Shown: positions 60,639 to 64,000 of the stretch, in pieces | How the letters are laid out: each line of letters starts with the position of its first letter | How positions within the stretch are numbered: position 1 is the stretch's first letter | Origin: Terrimonas sp937888905 | GTDB taxonomy: Bacteria > Bacteroidota > Bacteroidia > Chitinophagales > Chitinophagaceae | Reading direction: 5' to 3' | NCBI GenBank assembly: GCA_937888905.1 | Contig: CALATA010000001.1 | Location: 186,001-250,000 of the forward strand | Length of the DNA: 64,000 nucleotides | Notes under the pieces: generated by a model | Database searches by the model: none | The model's input: the letters and a program-made list of their open reading frames with translations, nothing else | Told to the model about the DNA's origin: nothing | Translations under genes and position numbers: made by a program

Positions 60639-61841
60639 ATGCAATTCAAAGACATTATCGGGCAGGAAACGTTAAAGAAGGAGCTCGCCGACCTCATGCA
60701 GGAAAACCGGCTGGCGCATGCTTTACTGTTTTTGGGAAAGGAAGGAAGTGGCGCGTTATCGCTTGCGATGGCGCTCGCGCAATACGTGGTTTGTGAAAAG
60801 GTGAACAATAACAACGCAACCCCTGCAGGACCTTCGTTATTTGGTGAAGAACCCGGACCTGTGGACAAGCCCTCCATCTATGATAGTTGCGGCGAATGTG
60901 CTGCCTGCGTAAAAGCCGCGCAATATGCGCATCCCGATATCCACTATTCCTATCCGGTGGTTACGAAAAAGCCCGGTAGTCCGCCGGTGAGCACCGACTA
61001 TATCACGGAATGGCGCGAGTTCATGAAGGCCTATCCTTATGGAAATGTTTATGACTGGCTGCAATTCATTGGTGCAGAAAATAAACAGGGCAATATCACC
61101 GCGCATGAATGCAATGAAATCATCCGCAAACTGAATCTTAAAAGTTTCGAAAGTGTTTATAAAGTGCTGGTGATGTGGTTGCCGGAATATTTGGGCAACG
61201 AAGGAAACAAACTGCTTAAACTGATTGAAGAGCCGCCGGCGAATACATTGTTCATTCTCGTTGCCGAGAACGAATCGATGATCCTGCAAACGATTCTCAG
61301 CCGTTGCCAACTGGTAAAAGTGCCCATGCTTGAAACGAGCGAGATAGAAGCGGCGCTCATCAGCCGCAACAAAACCGATGCATTGGTGGCGCGGCAGGTA
61401 GCGCAGGTGAGCGAAGGCAATTACCGTGAAGCGCTGCAGCAGGTGCAACATGCCGACGAAGACTGGCAGGGTTTATTAAGAGAATGGCTGAATGCGATAC
61501 TGAAAAATGGTCCAGTTGCCCAGACCAAATGGGTGGATGAGATTAATAAGTTGGGACGTGAAAAGCAGAAGCAATTCCTGCGCTATTTCAATCACTTGCT
61601 GGAACAGGCGGTTCGCCTGCGTGTGTTGGACGAAACGGCGGGGCAGTTGATGCCCGAGCGGGAAAAAGATTTTGCTAATCGTTTAAATAAGATTGCCGGC
61701 ATAGAGCAACAACAGGCAATCATTGAAGAATTAGACAAAGCTGCTTACTATATCGAACGCAATGCCAATGGCAAGATGTTGTTTCATGCGCTCACCATTA
61801 AGCTGTATCACATTATAAAAGATAAAGTGGTGATGTTATGA
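60639..61841 (+). CDS. holB: DNA polymerase III delta-prime subunit
   Basis: This 400-residue protein has a clamp-loader AAA+ domain: FKDIIGQETLKKEL, HALLFLGKEGSGALSLAMAL (P-loop-like, lacking a canonical GKT), a zinc module CGECAACVKAAQYAHPD (CxxCxxC), KLIEEPPANTLFIL (sensor region) and a C-terminal oligomerisation helix bundle. It is part of the clamp loader that opens the sliding clamp. The P-loop is degenerate, as is usual for delta-prime. Confidence 0.88.
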   Translation: MQFKDIIGQETLKKELADLMQENRLAHALLFLGKEGSGALSLAMALAQYVVCEKVNNNNATPAGPSLFGEEPGPVDKPSIYDSCGECAACVKAAQYAHPDIHYSYPVVTKKPGSPPVSTDYITEWREFMKAYPYGNVYDWLQFIGAENKQGNITAHECNEIIRKLNLKSFESVYKVLVMWLPEYLGNEGNKLLKLIEEPPANTLFILVAENESMILQTILSRCQLVKVPMLETSEIEAALISRNKTDALVARQVAQVSEGNYREALQQVQHADEDWQGLLREWLNAILKNGPVAQTKWVDEINKLGREKQKQFLRYFNHLLEQAVRLRVLDETAGQLMPEREKDFANRLNKIAGIEQQQAIIEELDKAAYYIERNANGKMLFHALTIKLYHIIKDKVVML

Positions 61842-61921
61842 AAGGCTTAAGGTATAGGGCGTAAGGCGTAAGGTATAAGGCGTAAGATGTAGGGCGCTGA
61901 TGTTCCAGCAAGGCGATCCCT

Positions 61922-61941
61922 CAGGCCGATACTTCGGCCTC
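61922..61941. repeat. Dispersed palindrome, copy 4
   Basis: CAGGCCGA-TACT-TCGGCCTC has the TACT centre in the same orientation as the copy at 46423, with one mismatched outermost pair. Confidence 0.65.
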
Positions 61942-62117
61942 TCGACTGGCTCCCATATACTTTCTCTTTATTTCCAAAATGACAAGCGTTAACGGCACGC
62001 AGAAATCAACGCATTGGTATGCTAAAAATTATAGTAATTATAACTAATTGATTTCCATTTTATAAATTAGATGTAAAGATATTTGTTACTTTTTTTTAGT
62101 TTTTACAAATAAACGGG

Positions 62118-62125
62118 TAACTTTG
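62118..62125 (+). promoter_or_regulatory. Candidate -7 box (TAACTTTG) for the XRE-ImmA operon
   Basis: A perfect TAnnTTTG box in an AT-rich region, 15 bases before the ATG at 62141. It overlaps the TTG at 62123, which argues against the longer open frame. Confidence 0.45.
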
Positions 62126-62140
62126 GATAGCAACCTTTCC

Positions 62141-63166
62141 ATGAAAGTTATCAATCCCCATATGATCGTTTTGGCCCGTGAATCCCGCGGTATGACGCAG
62201 CAGGAACTGGCGGGCAAAATCGATTCTTACAAGGTAAATATCTCCCGTTTGGAAAGAGGACAGGCCGATGTCAACGACGAATTATTAGAGCGTTTGTCGG
62301 AGGCCACCGGCTACCCCGTACAGTTTTTTTATCAGCCCGGCGAACCGTTGCCTTTATATATGGCCTACCGGAAACGCCAGCATGTGCCAGCCGCCGTATT
62401 GAACCCGATCGAAGCACAAGTGAATATCGTCAGATTGAATGTTGAATTGCTGACAACATTACGCAACATGGCTCCGCCACAATTACCCTTGTATGATCCG
62501 GGAAATCCGGCTAAAGCAGCGGCCCTGCTTCGCAAAGAATGGTTGCTGCCCGCAGGTCCTGTAGGAGAACTGATGTCCTTACTCGAGCGGAAAGGCATCA
62601 TGATCCAGGAACTCGACTTCAACACCAGGCGTGTCGACAGCCGCAGCCTTACCACGGAGAATGGTTTTCCGCTGATCATACTCAATACAGTATTGACCGG
62701 CGACCGTCAACGTTTTTCGCTGGCTTATGAATTAGGACACCTGGTATTGCACCGGGGATTGACGCCGGATCCTGAGAGCAACATATCTCACAATGCCAAC
62801 GTATTTGCTGCGGCCTTTCTTATGCCTGAAGAAGATATCCGTCCTGATTTTGTGCAGGGAATAACGTTGCCCCTGCTGGCGACGTTGAAAAAGAAATGGC
62901 AGGTGTCGATGATATCCCTGTTGTATCGTGCGGATGATCTCGGTTTCATTACCGCCAATCAGAAACGTTATCTGTTGCAGCAATTCAATCAGCAGGACAT
63001 CAGAAGGCATGAACCCGAAGAGCTGGAGGTGCAACCGGAAACACCCGGCTCACTTCATCTGCTGATGGAAGAATACAGGAGCCGGCAGGGATTGGGCGTA
63101 ACGGAAATGGCCGCTTTGTTATCACTCGATGTAAGTGAATACATCGGATGGTATACACGCGCATGA
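62141..63166 (+). CDS. XRE-family regulator with degenerate ImmA/IrrE domain
   Basis: With ATG 62141 the protein has 341 residues. An XRE helix-turn-helix (about 5-58, RGMTQQELAGKIDSYKVNISRLERG) is joined to an ImmA/IrrE-type domain (about 130-260, RFSLAYELGHLVLH, AAAFLMPEED). In active members the metal motif is HExxH with a Glu in ExxAN; here it is YELGH (Tyr196) and SHNAN (Ser216), so two of three expected zinc ligands are changed. A C-terminal helical region follows. Such proteins normally react to DNA damage or foreign elements by proteolysis. This one is probably a regulator without protease activity, or uses another chemistry. The small HTH gene follows 20 bases later. Confidence 0.8.
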   Translation: MKVINPHMIVLARESRGMTQQELAGKIDSYKVNISRLERGQADVNDELLERLSEATGYPVQFFYQPGEPLPLYMAYRKRQHVPAAVLNPIEAQVNIVRLNVELLTTLRNMAPPQLPLYDPGNPAKAAALLRKEWLLPAGPVGELMSLLERKGIMIQELDFNTRRVDSRSLTTENGFPLIILNTVLTGDRQRFSLAYELGHLVLHRGLTPDPESNISHNANVFAAAFLMPEEDIRPDFVQGITLPLLATLKKKWQVSMISLLYRADDLGFITANQKRYLLQQFNQQDIRRHEPEELEVQPETPGSLHLLMEEYRSRQGLGVTEMAALLSLDVSEYIGWYTRA

Positions 63167-63186
63167 TTATGTAAAAAACTAAAACG

Positions 63187-63408
63187 ATGATAGTGATGAG
63201 CAAAGAGAGAAAGGTGGTGGAAACAAAGGTGTACAGCATTGGTGAACTGGCGCAACTGTATGAAATCAGTGTGCGAACCATGAACCGCTGGCTGAAGCCG
63301 CATGACGAAGTGATCGGCAAAAGAGTAGGAAGGTTTTACACTGTAAGACAGGTGTCCATTATTTTCGACAAACTCGGATTGCCCAAAGACTATGAGGCGG
63401 GCTATTGA
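63187..63408 (+). CDS. Small helix-turn-helix protein (MerR/excisionase-like)
   Basis: This 73-residue protein has a single winged-helix/MerR-like motif: VYSIGELAQLYEISVRTMNRWLKPH, then GKRVGRFYTVRQVSIIFDKLGLP. It is almost only the DNA-binding domain, as in excisionases and small MerR regulators. ATG 63187 or 63196 may be used. It follows the XRE gene by 20 bases and is followed by a terminator at 63434, so the two probably form a two-gene unit. Confidence 0.7.
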   Translation: MIVMSKERKVVETKVYSIGELAQLYEISVRTMNRWLKPHDEVIGKRVGRFYTVRQVSIIFDKLGLPKDYEAGY

Positions 63409-63433
63409 AGGAGAATGATTGTTAATTGGATGA

Positions 63434-63457
63434 AGCCACTGCGAAGTGGTTTTTTTT
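63434..63457 (+). terminator. Terminator after the small HTH gene
   Basis: AGCCACT-GCGA-AGTGGTT stem followed by a T-run. It lies inside the open frame that begins at 63415, which shows that the first 20 or so codons of that frame are not the true start. Confidence 0.8.
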
Positions 63458-63483
63458 ATGTGCGGAATCGGTATCTTGATGGC

Positions 63484-63747
63484 ATGTCGGATACGCTGAT
63501 CGCATTGGCAGATAAACTAAATGAAATGGGCTACTGGGCTATTTACCGTCCGGGAGTCGACATCTTGTTTTGTACTGTTCACACGCAGGATGAACAGGAA
63601 GCGACAGCCATGATGACGCACTTAACACTGAATCAAGGAAAATACCAGTTCACTTATTTTAGTGATCAGTTACCTGTTATCAAAGAGTTTGATACAGAAG
63701 ATGAAATCTTATCTTTTATAGAAGAACATTATTGGAAGGAAAATTAA
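63484..63747 (+). CDS. Small protein of unknown function
   Basis: The first ATG after the upstream terminator is at 63484, giving 87 residues beginning MSDTLIALADKLNEMGYWAIYRPG. The open frame reaches 63415 but crosses the terminator. The protein is acidic and compact with mixed helix and strand, ending FIEEHYWKEN. No family is recognised. A terminator follows at 63746. Confidence 0.5.
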   Translation: MSDTLIALADKLNEMGYWAIYRPGVDILFCTVHTQDEQEATAMMTHLTLNQGKYQFTYFSDQLPVIKEFDTEDEILSFIEEHYWKEN

Positions 63748-63768
63748 CCGCCACCCGGCGGTTTTTTT
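63746..63768 (+). terminator. Terminator after the small unknown gene
   Basis: AACCGCC-ACCC-GGCGGTT with a T7 run, overlapping the stop codon of the preceding gene. Confidence 0.8.
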
Positions 63769-63864
63769 GTGCCCGAAACTTCCTGTTGCTACGCATTTAT
63801 TCTTTTAACTACACATAGTTACCCAAACCTGCCCAAACCGGACAATGACCCCTCTCTGCGATAG

Positions 63865-63872
63865 TATGTTTG
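63865..63872 (+). promoter_or_regulatory. Candidate -7 box (TATGTTTG) of the edge gene
   Basis: A perfect TAnnTTTG box 16 bases before the ATG at 63889; no clear TTG partner. Confidence 0.35.
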
Positions 63873-63888
63873 TTTGAAATTACGAGCC

Positions 63889-64000
63889 ATGGGTCAATCT
63901 TTCACTTCCGCCTTCAGTGATAGCCCCTTCGGGGAATACTGGGATCTCGCAGAGCGCTATGAACGAGATAGGCATGCGCACATAGATGGTGTTGCCGGCA
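63889..64000 (+). CDS. N-terminal fragment of an unidentified gene
   Basis: The first 37 codons begin MGQSFTSAFSDSPFGEYWDL and run to the window edge with no stop. The stretch AERYERDRHAHIDG is charged. No family is recognised. The -7 box 16 bases upstream and the terminator before it support a separate transcription unit. Confidence 0.5.
   Translation, partial: MGQSFTSAFSDSPFGEYWDLAERYERDRHAHIDGVAG

Larger units (their letters stand above)
61842..62140. repeat. Repeat-filled gap before the XRE gene
   Basis: Bases 61842-61893 are tandem AAGGCGT/AAGGTATAGGGCG units (reverse complement of the CCTTACGCC type). The palindrome AGGCCGATACTTCGGCCT is at 61923-61940. An AT-rich stretch (62020-62100) precedes TAACTTTG (62118-62125), a -7 box for the next gene. 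Confidence 0.6.

Noticed and set aside
63415..63483. First 23 codons of the frame 63415-63747
   Set aside because: They encode the intrinsic terminator at 63434-63457, so translation is more likely from 63484.

Overview
The window looks like a chromosomal segment of a Bacteroidota bacterium, most likely of the order Chitinophagales. Signs of this are a Bacteroidota-type (subtype iii) type VI secretion system, promoters of the TAnnTTTG type, a FecI/FecR-type sigma/anti-sigma pair, GldD and GldE, a carbamoyl-phosphate synthase large subunit without the C-terminal allosteric domain, and a 30-residue COX24-like protein. The family is an inference; no rRNA or tRNA gene is visible in the window.

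Bases 1-15910 hold a T6SS-iii locus in two divergent arms. The left (minus) arm runs hcp(tssD), vgrG(tssI), a DUF4123 adaptor, PAAR protein, a 645-residue alpha/beta-hydrolase-like protein lacking its nucleophile serine, clpV(tssH), and the first codons of a probable tssB that leaves the window. The right (plus) arm runs tssG, tssN, tssK, tssO, tssP, tssE, tssF: baseplate parts plus the Bacteroidota-specific inner-membrane complex. TssC, TssQ and TssR are not seen and may lie to the left.

Bases 15900-30900 hold a methyltransferase, purH, a deacetylase-like protein, lutB, a DUF3109 protein, the ribosomal block rplM-rpsI-rpsB-tsf with a clear terminator, a Bacteroidota-specific 510-residue protein, a DinB-fold protein, an ECF sigma/FecR/STN-barrel trio and a second methyltransferase. 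Bases 31000-46450 hold comEC, carB, an M23 peptidase, bcp, birA, rsfS, ftsH, lutC, a gamma-glutamylcyclotransferase-like gene, lpxH, an exported protein and a MscS channel. Bases 46450-61841 hold a thioredoxin-like protein, a MerR regulator, mutY-ssb-gldE-gldD, an HU/IHF gene, a TPR protein, the COX24-like gene, rng, a zinc peptidase, radA, comF, a beta-helix lipoprotein, a glutathione peroxidase and holB. The right end (62100-64000) is more accessory: an XRE-ImmA/IrrE fusion with degenerate zinc ligands, a small HTH protein, an unknown small protein and a truncated gene at the edge.

The intergenic DNA is the most unusual part. Many gaps are patchworks of a few recurring imperfect short-unit sequences (motifs such as TTTTTACTTTTGAATTTTGA, ATTCACNATTGACC, GTGCAAATATGTAAATG, ACTTATTACTTATAAC, CCTAAGCCTTACGCC). 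Dispersed perfect palindromes (GAGGCCGA-N4-TCGGCCTC; GGTTCGT dyads) are interspersed with them. Several of these sequences carry a perfect TAnnTTTG box only a few bases before a start codon, and some run into the 3' ends of genes.
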